The position numbers and the translations under genes were made by a program. The notes below the pieces were generated by a model that ran no database searches, was not told where the DNA came from, and saw only the letters and a list, made by a program, of their open reading frames with translations. DNA of 64,000 bases, taken from positions 1 through 64,000 of the forward strand of contig CABZWK010000005.1 in the NCBI GenBank assembly GCA_902529365.1, written 5' to 3'. Of the stretch, positions 17,493 to 25,823 are shown piece after piece. Each line of letters starts with the position of its first letter. The first letter of the stretch is position 1. This DNA comes from an uncultured Balneola sp. (GTDB taxonomy: Bacteria; Bacteroidota; Rhodothermia; Balneolales; Balneolaceae).

Positions 17493-18500
17493 ATGAGTGA
17501 ACGCCCAACAACAACGATATACGAATTTACGGTGCCCCCCGGACAACATGAGTCTATTCGGCTCGACGTATATATAACCTCTTTTGTGGAAAATGCGACT
17601 CGAAGTAAAGTACAGGAAGCCATTAAACAGGGCTATGTTTCGGTGAATGGAAAGCATGAAAAAGCCTCATATACCATGCTATCTGGAGATAAGATTTATA
17701 TAGAATTACCATTTGCCCCCCCGCCAGAAGCGGTTGCAGAAGAATTACCTCTTGATATTGTATATGAGGATGCGGATATGCTAGTAGTTAATAAGGCGGC
17801 GGGGATGGTGGTGCATCCTGCGTATGGAAATTGGACAGGAACCTTGGTTAACGGTCTTATGCACCATGTTGAACAGTTAGGAGATAGAGAAGATGATCCG
17901 GGTGATTTGCGCCCAGGTATTGTCCACCGGCTCGACAAGGATACCTCCGGATTGCTTGTAGTAGCAAAAAATGATCATACCTTATCGGCTCTTTCCGCTA
18001 AATTTTCTGAAAAAGATGTAGAGCGAAGCTACTGGGCCTTGGTATGGGGTAATCCACCTGAAGAGGGAACCATCGAGGGGGATATTGGGCGTTCTAAGCA
18101 GGATAGAAAACTAATGACGGTATTACCCTCAGGTAGGGGGAAGCATGCGGTTACCCATTACAGGGTCTTGGAGTATTTCGATTATTTATCACTTGTAGAA
18201 ATTCGCTTAGAAACAGGGCGAACACATCAGATTCGCGTGCATATGGGGCATATAGGGCATCATGTTTTTGGTGATATTACTTACGGAGGAGCGTCGGTAC
18301 GATTTGGCCCAAATACAGGAAGTCGTAAGGTGCTTTTTCATCGTCTCATAACGGATTTAGGCCGTCAGGCCTTGCATGCGAAAACACTTGGATTCGAGCA
18401 CCCATCAACCCGGCAAAAAATACGCTTTGACTCCGATTTGCCCGAGGATATACAGCAGGTATTAGATGCTTTTCGCGAACATTGTAGTGCGGAGTATTAG
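17493..18500 (+). CDS. rluD: RluA/RluD-family 23S rRNA pseudouridine synthase
   Basis: The 335-residue enzyme has an N-terminal S4 RNA-binding domain (about residues 20-75, RLDVYITSFVENATRSKVQE) and a catalytic domain with HRLDKDTSGLLVVAK, where Asp148 is the catalytic aspartate. The later motif LETGRTHQIRVHMGHIGH is also typical. Enzymes of this type convert uridines of the 23S rRNA helix 69 region to pseudouridine. RluD is the best match because of the S4 domain, but RluC cannot be excluded. Divergent from recN, with a 172-bp shared upstream gap. Confidence 0.9.
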   Translation: MSERPTTTIYEFTVPPGQHESIRLDVYITSFVENATRSKVQEAIKQGYVSVNGKHEKASYTMLSGDKIYIELPFAPPPEAVAEELPLDIVYEDADMLVVNKAAGMVVHPAYGNWTGTLVNGLMHHVEQLGDREDDPGDLRPGIVHRLDKDTSGLLVVAKNDHTLSALSAKFSEKDVERSYWALVWGNPPEEGTIEGDIGRSKQDRKLMTVLPSGRGKHAVTHYRVLEYFDYLSLVEIRLETGRTHQIRVHMGHIGHHVFGDITYGGASVRFGPNTGSRKVLFHRLITDLGRQALHAKTLGFEHPSTRQKIRFDSDLPEDIQQVLDAFREHCSAEY

Positions 18501-18542
18501 GTGATGGTGAGGCTAAAGTGGATAACTTTGTGCACTACTATG

Positions 18543-19754
18543 CTAGTATCGTATAAAAGGCTGTTTTTTTCCATAAGTCAATGATCGCCATACCCATTCT
18601 AATGGCCCAAATTTATAGGAGTTGAGCCATTTTTCAGAAGCCAGGTATTGAAAAATCCAGATGATACCTACAAAGAGTATTTGAAGGCTTCGATCTATCT
18701 TTCCAAACAGACCAAATCCAATACCAAAAAAGATTAACACCCCTATGAACGAGTGCAGAATGTAATTGGTCAGTGCCATTTGCCCAATACTAGCGAGACG
18801 TTTCTTGATAGTGTCATAGTTATCGGATTGAGCAAAGACCATGATTAGGGAGATATAACCGTAGGCAATGAACAAACTTCCCCAATAATTAAATTGGCTC
18901 CCTGTAAACATTGAATATTGAAAATCCCAATTCATGGTGAAATTCATATATATACCGTAAATGACGATAGGGAATCCGACAATTAAAGAATAAAAGGCAC
19001 TTTTTAGGTAAAAAGACCTTGAGCGTACTGCCGATAAAACACCCCATCTATACAATGCCATACCAACGAGCATTAAGCCTCCCGCTCTCCAAAGAAATTG
19101 TATAAAAAAAACAAAAGTTTCTAAGAATAGTGCTTGTTGGGAGTTAATTTTAATTTGGCTAGAGATAGAATCAGTAAATGCGGTAATTTCTTGTTCAATC
19201 AACTCATTTGTTGGAGCCCAGTTTAAACGTAAATCTTGTAATTCTGAGGCTGGCATAAAAGGCAAAGAAAACTGAAATAATCCATTCAAGAAACTAGGTA
19301 CCGATACGATCAGGAGGCCGGTAATCAGTAGCTTTCTGGGAGATAATTTTCTCAATGGGTACACTATAAAAGAACAAAGGGCATATGCCACCAAAATATC
19401 GCCATACCAAATTATGTGGGCATGAAGCAGGCCAATGAGCAGCAGTATCACGTTTCGAGTATAATGTAATTTGACAGATGAACCTGTAAGTAGTTCTTTT
19501 TTTTTTGTAATTAATACAATACCAGCACCAAACAATATGGAAAAAATACTCATGAATTTTTGATCCGCAAATAAGTGACTGAGTATCCAAGTTATTTTGT
19601 TAAACCCGGATAAATCACCAAAGGCAAGTGGATTATTATAAGCCGAACTTGGCATTGCAAAACTTTGAATATTCATTATTAGAATACCCAGTATTGCAAT
19701 GCCTCTGAGTAGGTCTAATGATTGTATTCGATTAGTTTTTTCAACCGGTTTCAT
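18543..19754 (-). CDS. DUF418 (YeiB-like) integral membrane protein
   Basis: The 403-residue protein has about nine to ten hydrophobic segments. It begins with SLDLLRGIAILGILIMNI, the family's N-terminal signature, followed by FMSIFSILFGAGIVL. The C-terminal DUF418 domain has GQMALTNYILHSFIG near residue 330 and GPLEWVWRSLTYGKKQP near the end. These proteins are common in Bacteroidota; an acyltransferase-like or transport role has been suggested by their fold, but no function is established. It ends 42 bp beyond the rluD stop on the opposite strand and stands alone. Confidence 0.88.
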   Translation of the reverse strand: MKPVEKTNRIQSLDLLRGIAILGILIMNIQSFAMPSSAYNNPLAFGDLSGFNKITWILSHLFADQKFMSIFSILFGAGIVLITKKKELLTGSSVKLHYTRNVILLLIGLLHAHIIWYGDILVAYALCSFIVYPLRKLSPRKLLITGLLIVSVPSFLNGLFQFSLPFMPASELQDLRLNWAPTNELIEQEITAFTDSISSQIKINSQQALFLETFVFFIQFLWRAGGLMLVGMALYRWGVLSAVRSRSFYLKSAFYSLIVGFPIVIYGIYMNFTMNWDFQYSMFTGSQFNYWGSLFIAYGYISLIMVFAQSDNYDTIKKRLASIGQMALTNYILHSFIGVLIFFGIGFGLFGKIDRSLQILFVGIIWIFQYLASEKWLNSYKFGPLEWVWRSLTYGKKQPFIRY

Positions 19755-19860
19755 GAGAGTGCTAAGTTAGGAATTAGGTTTATATTGAAGTGTGGCGTTT
19801 GTGTATATTACGCTGCTCAATTAAAAAATGTTTCAAGAATAATTGCAAAGACTACAACAC

Positions 19861-20190
19861 ATGCAGACTAAAAATATCAATATCAAAGTAGAATTAGATA
19901 ACCAGCATATTCCATCAAGTATAGAGTGGACTGCCGATGATTTACAAGGTATAGATCGTGCACCATGTCGTGCTATGCTGCTCTCTCTTTGGGATAATCA
20001 GAGTAAGGATACACTCAAGTTAGATCTTTGGACGCGAGATATGACGGTGGATGAGATGAAAATTTTTTTCCATCAGACCTTAGTTAGTATGGCGGATACA
20101 TTAGACCAAGCAATTAATGATGATCGGATCTCGGGAGATATGCGTGATTTTTGTGAATATTTTGCCGAAAAAATGGAGATAAAAAAATAG
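19861..20190 (+). CDS. gldC: Gliding-motility-associated protein GldC
   Basis: The start is set at ATG 19861 (MQTKNINIKVELDN), giving 109 residues, the usual GldC size; an in-frame upstream start at 19843 is not conserved-looking. Family features are SIEWTADDLQG, MLLSLWDNQSKDTLKLDLWT and the C-terminal helix FCEYFAEKMEIKK. GldC is a small cytoplasmic protein linked to gliding motility in Flavobacterium, where it works beside GldB, but it is widespread in Bacteroidota and relatives without gliding. Its exact role is unresolved. No gldB is visible nearby. Confidence 0.88.
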   Translation: MQTKNINIKVELDNQHIPSSIEWTADDLQGIDRAPCRAMLLSLWDNQSKDTLKLDLWTRDMTVDEMKIFFHQTLVSMADTLDQAINDDRISGDMRDFCEYFAEKMEIKK

Positions 20191-20267
20191 ATCAATCCTT
20201 GATCTGTTTGAGTTGACCAAAATAAGTACTTGAAAACCAATATTTATCAGCTAAAAGACGTGTTTTA

Positions 20268-20855
20268 ATGAAGCAGAATTCAATTTTATTTTCAGAGAAA
20301 AACGTATTGTTTAAATACAACACAAAAAATGATAGTTATGAGTGGGATGTAGAGTTTGAATACAATGTTTATGGAATAGTTCGTATCGATGATTTTGTCT
20401 TTGTTACAACTTATTCAAATTGGGGAAGAACGTTTACAAGTCTCATTGATTTTAGCAATGGTGAGAAAATGTGGACCAAAGAAATATATCTTTACTCAAT
20501 ACATATCATTGATGATTTGCTGATTTATGTAAATAAAAAAAAGAAATATTGTGGGATAGTTTTGCAGACAGGTAAAGAACTTTTTAGTACCAAATCACCT
20601 TTCAGATGGTCCACGCCAAAAGCTATTGTATTTGGTAATAATTTTTATCTCTACACAAAAAAAGAGACATTGCGTCTCAATCTTGGAAACGGCGAATTTG
20701 TTAAAACAAAATTCCCGCCTAAAATACAGACTAGAGATTTAGGTATAGTATTAGACCAATTTCAAATAAATATCAACAATATTCCAGATGTAAGTGATGA
20801 TACTTCAAGCTATTCAAGTGATGCTGGAATAGGTTTTGCAGGTGGAGATGTATAA
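20268..20855 (+). CDS. Hypothetical protein with PQQ/beta-propeller-like repeats
   Basis: I do not recognise a named family. The 195 residues are rich in aromatic and beta-strand-forming residues, with repeated turns of the kind found in PQQ-like propeller blades (FSNGEKMWTKEIYLY, LQTGKELFSTK, LGNGEFVKTKFP). There is no signal peptide or membrane segment, so it is probably cytoplasmic. The C-terminus is low-complexity (DDTSSYSSDAGIGFAGGD). With only three visible blades it is too short for a closed propeller and could be a fragment or part of an oligomer. The gene is clearly more AT-rich than its upstream neighbours and opens an accessory stretch reaching to about 25.8 kb. Confidence 0.6.
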   Translation: MKQNSILFSEKNVLFKYNTKNDSYEWDVEFEYNVYGIVRIDDFVFVTTYSNWGRTFTSLIDFSNGEKMWTKEIYLYSIHIIDDLLIYVNKKKKYCGIVLQTGKELFSTKSPFRWSTPKAIVFGNNFYLYTKKETLRLNLGNGEFVKTKFPPKIQTRDLGIVLDQFQININNIPDVSDDTSSYSSDAGIGFAGGDV

Positions 20856-20913
20856 TCGAAAGAAAAGTGAGGCAGGACAAACGATTAAATAATAAAGGCA
20901 ATAATTAAATATT

Positions 20914-21573
20914 TCACTCTTGAATGTTTACAGCGCTTATTTCATCATAAAATAAAGCAAAAGCAGTGTAATATTGAGGAATTAACCATAAAGTCCATAT
21001 AAATAACGTAAACGCACTTAATATCAAAAAGAAACCAAAACGAACATACAGAATAAATAATTGCCATTTATATCCTTTCATCAACAAAGCACTTTCCTTA
21101 AATAACTCGGATACAGACTTTTCTGGAGTTTTAAGTATTAAAAAATAAACCTGAGAAAACATGATACTTAAAACTATACCAGGTATGATGAGTAACAAAA
21201 AACCAATAACGATAACTAGGAAATAAACTAAAGTAACAGCTAAAACTTTTTGAAAAACTTTAAATCCCTCTAGTAGTTTATTTTTCTCAAATCCTTCTTC
21301 TCTTGCAATGTGTAATCCAAATGATGCAAGTCCTATAGTTGCCAGAGAAATCTATATAAAGGAAATTATTCCGTAGGTAATTGCACTATAAAGACCATAA
21401 TTATTAAATAGATGGCTATAAAATTCTTGTGAATTTTGTAAAATAACTTGCACTAAGAATACTAAAAAAAATGGCAACATTACTTTACTGTAATTTGCAC
21501 TGAGTATTTCTTTTGATTTTTTTAAAAATTCTGTATTACTCAATATGGCTTGCTCAGGATTACTCATCATCAA
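20914..21573 (-). pseudogene. DUF975-like integral membrane protein interrupted by one in-frame TAG
   Basis: Reading the minus strand from ATG 21573 gives 73 residues, an amber codon at 21354-21352, and then the same frame continues unbroken to the stop at 20914. The joined protein of about 218 residues is coherent: an N-terminal soluble lead, several hydrophobic segments (FFLVFLVQVI, LAVTLVYFLVIVIGFLLLII), and ELFKESALLMKGYKWQLF, the conserved cytoplasmic loop of DUF975-like proteins. Reading frame and composition are intact on both sides, so this is a recent nonsense mutation or a base-call error rather than an old relic. The downstream half has only a TTG as a possible restart. Confidence 0.75.
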
Positions 21574-21670
21574 AATATAAAACTTAGTTAGTATTCAATT
21601 GGTATATAGCGTGAATTATTTAATTATATCATAATAATTTCAATACATATTAACAAACATATCTATTTTT

Positions 21671-22522
21671 CTATAGATTATTAAAGAAATCCCAAATTAC
21701 TTCCCATATTTGTGGATAATTTTCTGCAACATTATGACCGGCGTTTTCAATACGAAGGTATTCTATGGTTATTTCATCCAAACACCCAGAAAACTGATAG
21801 CGTATACTCAATTCATTTTCAGATATATTGGGATCAAGGTTACATTCAAATTGAGTCGCCCAAATTACTACACTTTGATAGGCATCCAGAAAAGTATGAC
21901 CAAACCGGCTTCCGCCATTGATTGGGACAGTATTATCTTGTGCTCCATTTATCTGTAGTATTGAAATCGGGTCAGTCTGATTTGTTACGTCAATTGAAGT
22001 TATTAACTGAGATGCTATTGGAGCTAATCCTTTGAAGTAATTAGTTTTTGATCCTAATAGGTTTACCATACCAGCTCCATTAGATGCACCAATTGCAAAA
22101 ATTCTTGTTGTATCGATATTATCATAATTATAAAGCTCTCGGATTATTTTTTTGATAAAATCTATATCATCTGCATTAGATGGTTCAGTGCCAAGATTCC
22201 AAGATTTTAAATAACCTTGGGGATAAACCCCAATAAAGTCTCCTGAATCTGTAAACTCTTTAAGTATATTTACCCAAGAACTGTTAGATCCACCACGACC
22301 ATGAAATGCAATAACAACTGGGTATTTTTTTAGTGTATCAATTTCCTCTAATGTTCTTATGATCACAGGTCTATTGACAAGTTGATTGTCAATTTCTTGT
22401 TCAATAATTATTATTTTTGATTTTAGTGTATTGGTATTTTCATAGAATTCACTAGAGACTATTTTATCATTTGAACAATTAATCAATAAACTAAATACAG
22501 TTAGTATGTAAAGATGATTCAT
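21671..22522 (-). CDS. Alpha/beta-hydrolase esterase lipoprotein (PHB depolymerase/LpqC-like)
   Basis: The 283-residue protein has a lipoprotein signal ending at Cys16 (SLLINC). The alpha/beta-hydrolase elements are HGRGG (oxyanion region, near residue 74), the nucleophile elbow GASNG with Ser147, the acid region GAQDNTVPI and a terminal catalytic His in AGHNVAENYPQIW. This arrangement is that of the LpqC/feruloyl-esterase/polyhydroxybutyrate-depolymerase group, secreted esterases acting on plant or storage esters. The true substrate is unknown. It lies alone on the minus strand in the AT-rich accessory stretch, between the broken DUF975 gene and the XRE regulator. Confidence 0.85.
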   Translation of the reverse strand: MNHLYILTVFSLLINCSNDKIVSSEFYENTNTLKSKIIIIEQEIDNQLVNRPVIIRTLEEIDTLKKYPVVIAFHGRGGSNSSWVNILKEFTDSGDFIGVYPQGYLKSWNLGTEPSNADDIDFIKKIIRELYNYDNIDTTRIFAIGASNGAGMVNLLGSKTNYFKGLAPIASQLITSIDVTNQTDPISILQINGAQDNTVPINGGSRFGHTFLDAYQSVVIWATQFECNLDPNISENELSIRYQFSGCLDEITIEYLRIENAGHNVAENYPQIWEVIWDFFNNL

Positions 22523-22616
22523 TTAGTAAGAATATATGGTGGAGTAGAATTTATATGAGGTGAGGTATAGTTATAACAGTGAAAATTAATTGGTATAGAC
22601 ACTTAAGTGAGCTATT

Positions 22617-22829
22617 TTAAGGTAGTTTGAATAAGTCTTCAACTTTGCATTTCAGTGTTTTAGCTATTCTAAGAGCTAATACAGTTGAAGGGACATAAAT
22701 ACCATTTTCAATAGCATTTATACTTTTTCTTGAAACATTAGCAGAGATTGATAATTCTTGCTGAGTTAAGCCAGCAGATTTTCTTAAAATTTCAAGATTA
22801 TTCAACAATTTTTTGTGATTCTTTCCCAA
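22617..22829 (-). CDS. Small XRE-family helix-turn-helix regulator
   Basis: The 70-residue protein is essentially only a Cro/CI-type HTH: LEILRKSAGLTQQELSISANVSRKSINAIENG with the typical Q-x-x-L/S-R-x-x-I-x-x-I-E pattern, followed by PSTVLALRIAKTLKCKVEDLFKLP. Such short YozG/Xre-like regulators often sit with a membrane protein gene and repress their own operon. Here the upstream gene on the same strand, 2 bp away, encodes a small membrane protein, so the two form an operon. The divergent gap upstream of that operon has an inverted repeat that could be its operator and would also affect the permease/Rieske genes. Confidence 0.88.
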   Translation of the reverse strand: MGKNHKKLLNNLEILRKSAGLTQQELSISANVSRKSINAIENGIYVPSTVLALRIAKTLKCKVEDLFKLP

Positions 22830-22831
22830 AT

Positions 22832-23227
22832 CTATTCGCTCTCAAATTTTTCAACAGCATCAGTAAGCTCTGAACCAGTATTTGGATAAAGGTACCCAGC
22901 AATTATTTGACCTATACCAATCATTGCAACTAAGGCACCGACACCTTCAAATAATTTTCCAATGAAAATATATCCTAGGAGGTAGAGTCCGGCACCTACA
23001 AACAATGTAATGACACCACCTCTACGATAATCAAGTGGCTCTTTTTTTCTATCTTCAAAAATCCCTAATAATTCTTCTAACTTTTTAGGTTCATCTAAGT
23101 TTTTTGATATTTCAATTATAGCTTCTCTTTTTCCTTTATCCTCAAGATATAATAAAATAAAAAGTCCTGAGACAACTAATATTCCTGTTATCATTCCTGC
23201 AATAGGAATAATGATGTTTTGATCCAT
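22832..23227 (-). CDS. Small membrane protein (DUF6249-like) co-transcribed with the XRE regulator
   Basis: The 131-residue protein has an N-terminal membrane segment (about 6-27), a charged cytoplasmic region (KDKGKREAI-like, residues 29-67), and two further hydrophobic segments (about 70-90 and 95-113). The pattern resembles DUF6249 proteins of Bacteroidota, but I give that family name tentatively. The gene is 2 bp upstream of the XRE regulator on the same strand; membrane-protein plus small XRE pairs are common, and the membrane partner may sense a signal or be the regulated product. No enzymatic motif is visible. Confidence 0.65.
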   Translation of the reverse strand: MDQNIIIPIAGMITGILVVSGLFILLYLEDKGKREAIIEISKNLDEPKKLEELLGIFEDRKKEPLDYRRGGVITLFVGAGLYLLGYIFIGKLFEGVGALVAMIGIGQIIAGYLYPNTGSELTDAVEKFESE

Positions 23228-23250
23228 AATGCAAAGATTTAAAAATTAAA

Positions 23251-23298
23251 ATGTAACGTAAAGGTAACACGCTTAATAAAGAAAAGTAAACGTTACAT
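23251..23298. promoter_or_regulatory. Inverted repeat in the divergent gap between the XRE operon and the permease gene
   Basis: ATGTAACGT at 23251-23259 is the exact reverse complement of ACGTTACAT at 23290-23298, with a 30-nt spacer that itself holds another GTAAC. The arms are centred 47 bp from the start of the membrane-protein gene and about 130 bp from the permease region. Three GTAAC/GTTAC half sites suggest a regulator-binding region, plausibly for the nearby XRE protein. This is a pattern-based inference. Confidence 0.45.
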
Positions 23299-23456
23299 AT
23301 TAAAGTTTTTGTCTGAATTTATTTTATGTATTACAATATAAATTTCATTCTTTAGCTTTATTTGTATACACTAAAATTGAACTCCTCATATATATTATCA
23401 TCTCTAATCAAAAATATATCGGATTTTGGTCTAGCACCTCTCTTGTAGTAGGTAAT

Positions 23457-24698
23457 ATGGTTGGTTCGGGTATATTTTTACTTCCAGCTACATTAGCATT
23501 GTATGGTAGTATAAGTTTAGTTGGGTGGGTTTTTGCATCTGTAGGTGCCATTCTACTAGCAATAGTTTTTGGTAATCTAGGTAAAGTAGCACCCAATATT
23601 ACAGGGGGTCCGTATGCATACACAAAACTTGGATTAGGTATATTTCCTGGATACTTAGTTGCCTGGGGATACTGGGTATCTATTTGGTGTACCAATGCTG
23701 CTATTGCAGTTGCCTTAGTGGGGTACTTAGAAGTGTTTTTCGCTTTTCTGAATAATACTACTTATGCAATAGTAACAGGTTTAGCAGTTATATGGTTATT
23801 TACTTGGATCAATTCAAAGCCACTTAAAACGGTTGCTATTGTGCAGATCGTTACCACTGTATTAAAAGTTACGCCAATATTTCTAATTGCTATATTTGGA
23901 TGCTTCTACATCGAGTCAGGTAATTTTAAAATACCTAATTTAAGTGGAGAATCTGATTTTAGTTCAATTACTATCACAACAACAGCGACTTTATTTGCTT
24001 TTTTAGGTATGGAAAGTGCCACAATTACGAGTTCTAAAATTGAAAATGCCCAGAAAACAATCAGAAATTCTACAATTGCAGGGACTTTTTTTACCATAGT
24101 AATTTATATCACAAGTTCAGTTGTGATAATGGGAATTATACCTCAAGGAGACCTTGTGAATTCAAACGCTCCTTTTGCAGACGCAGCAGCTTTATTTTGG
24201 GGTGATTTAGCAAAATACATTGTTGCAGGAGGTGCGGTTATAGCAACATTAGGAGCTCTAAATGGGTGGATACTTATTCAAGGGCAGGTACCTATGGCTG
24301 CAGCAAATGACAATTTATTCCCAAAATTGTTTGGTCAAACAAATAAAAATGATTCACCAATTATTGGAATCATTTTATCAAGTAGTTTAGCTTCCTTAGT
24401 TATGGGGTTAAACTTTTCCGATGGTTTGGTTCAAGCATTTACTTTTATGATGAACTTGTCTACTCTATCGGTTCTAACTCCGTATCTGCTGTCATCCATA
24501 AGTTTGATAGTTTTACTTAAATCATCGCAGAGTAATCACCTAAAAGAAAAAATTATATCATATTTAGCTATAATTTTTTGTGTATGGGTCATATTTGGGA
24601 GTGGGATAAAAGTAGTATTGTGGGGATTGTTTCTATTGATTTTAGGAATTCCATTATATTTTTTACTTAACAATGAAAAAAATCAAAACACTGAATGA
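23457..24698 (+). CDS. APC-family amino acid/organocation permease (true start upstream and non-ATG)
   Basis: This is a twelve-segment APC-superfamily permease (arginine/agmatine-antiporter-like). The first ATG at 23457 lies inside the conserved first transmembrane helix (VVGNMVGSGIFLLP). In the same frame the sequence upstream reads ISNQKYIGFWSSTSLVVGN, exactly what family members have before that motif, and the frame is open back to 23304. No ATG, GTG or TTG occurs there; the plausible starts are ATT 23394, ATC 23397 or ATC 23400. Other motifs are GGPYAYTKLGLG and FAFLGMESATI. The stop overlaps the Rieske oxygenase start by 4 bp (ATGA), so the two proteins are coupled. It probably imports the oxygenase's substrate. 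Confidence 0.88.
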   Translation: MVGSGIFLLPATLALYGSISLVGWVFASVGAILLAIVFGNLGKVAPNITGGPYAYTKLGLGIFPGYLVAWGYWVSIWCTNAAIAVALVGYLEVFFAFLNNTTYAIVTGLAVIWLFTWINSKPLKTVAIVQIVTTVLKVTPIFLIAIFGCFYIESGNFKIPNLSGESDFSSITITTTATLFAFLGMESATITSSKIENAQKTIRNSTIAGTFFTIVIYITSSVVIMGIIPQGDLVNSNAPFADAAALFWGDLAKYIVAGGAVIATLGALNGWILIQGQVPMAAANDNLFPKLFGQTNKNDSPIIGIILSSSLASLVMGLNFSDGLVQAFTFMMNLSTLSVLTPYLLSSISLIVLLKSSQSNHLKEKIISYLAIIFCVWVIFGSGIKVVLWGLFLLILGIPLYFLLNNEKNQNTE

Positions 24699-25777
24699 GT
24701 AAATTTTATATTAACCAAGATATTACCAAGGCAGAAAGTCTACCCGCTGAATTTTACAGGGATGAAACTGTTTTTAATAGGATTAAAGAAAATATATTCG
24801 AGAAAACATGGCAGTGGGTTGGTGATTCAAACACACTAGTACCTCTGTCGAATCACGTACACCCATTCACTTATATTGAAAATTTTATAATGGAACCCAT
24901 GGTAATGATCCGAAATAATTTGGATCAGATACATTGTTTTTCTAATGTTTGTACTCATAGAGGGAACCTGATTGCACATAATCCTGGAAAAAATAGAATA
25001 CTAAAATGTATGTATCATGGTCGTCAATTTAATCTAGATGGCTCTTTTAAGAGTATGCCGGAATTTGAAGAGGCTTTAAATTTTCCAAGACCTTGTGATC
25101 ATCTAAAACAGTTCTCGTTGCGTGACTGGGCTACACATCTTTTCGTTGCACTAGACCCACTTTATGACTTTTCTGAAGTCATAAATAAAATGCAGGAAAG
25201 GGTTGGTTTTTTGCCACTTAATGAAAATAAGTTGGATGTAAGCAGAAATAAAGATTACTTAATCAATTGTCATTGGGCTATATATTGTGATAACTATTTA
25301 GAAGGATTCCATATTCCATTTGTACATGATGATTTAAATAAAGTTTTAGATTATGGAACATATAAAACTGAGTTATATGAGCACCTGAATTTACAGATTG
25401 GATATTCTGAAGGTGCTGAGGAAGTTTTTGATTTACCAAAAGGACATCCTGATTATGGGAAAAATGTAGCGGCATACTACTACTGGATTTTTCCAAATAT
25501 GATGTTCAATTTTTATCCGTGGGGTTTATCAATAAACGTTGTTAAGCCAATAAACAAAGATAAAACTAAGGTTTCTTTTATTACCTATGTATATGACGAA
25601 AGTAAATTAGATTCTGGTGCAGGAGCTCTATTGGATAAGGTAGAAAGGGAAGACGAATTTGTGGTTGAAGGAGTTCATTTGGGTTTACAATCTAAATTCT
25701 ATGAAAGAGGTAGATTTTCACCTACACGGGAAAAAGGAGTCCATCATTTCCACTCACTTTTAGCAAAATATTTGTAG
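24695..25777 (+). CDS. Rieske non-heme iron oxygenase, alpha-subunit type
   Basis: The 360-residue protein has a Rieske [2Fe-2S] site of the form C-x-H-x16-C-x2-H (Cys86, His88, Cys105, His108) and a mononuclear iron site DNYLEGFHIPFVH (His206, His211). The residue between the domains is Glu203 in N-Y-L-E-G-F-H; most ring-hydroxylating dioxygenases have Asp here, while quaternary-amine oxygenases such as carnitine and glycine-betaine monooxygenases have Glu. I therefore favour an amine or betaine-type substrate, not a polycyclic aromatic. No reductase gene is adjacent. The start overlaps the permease stop by 4 bp. Convergent with nth. Confidence 0.88.
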   Translation: MSKFYINQDITKAESLPAEFYRDETVFNRIKENIFEKTWQWVGDSNTLVPLSNHVHPFTYIENFIMEPMVMIRNNLDQIHCFSNVCTHRGNLIAHNPGKNRILKCMYHGRQFNLDGSFKSMPEFEEALNFPRPCDHLKQFSLRDWATHLFVALDPLYDFSEVINKMQERVGFLPLNENKLDVSRNKDYLINCHWAIYCDNYLEGFHIPFVHDDLNKVLDYGTYKTELYEHLNLQIGYSEGAEEVFDLPKGHPDYGKNVAAYYYWIFPNMMFNFYPWGLSINVVKPINKDKTKVSFITYVYDESKLDSGAGALLDKVEREDEFVVEGVHLGLQSKFYERGRFSPTREKGVHHFHSLLAKYL

Positions 25778-25823
25778 TTAATTTGAACAGAGAAAGATTT
25801 AGATGAGTAGTGCTTGAATTGGC

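Noticed and set aside
21352-21354. Amber codon reassigned to an amino acid
   Set aside because: Several other genes here end in TAG (sbtB, the FKBP gene, DASS), so TAG works as a stop in this genome.
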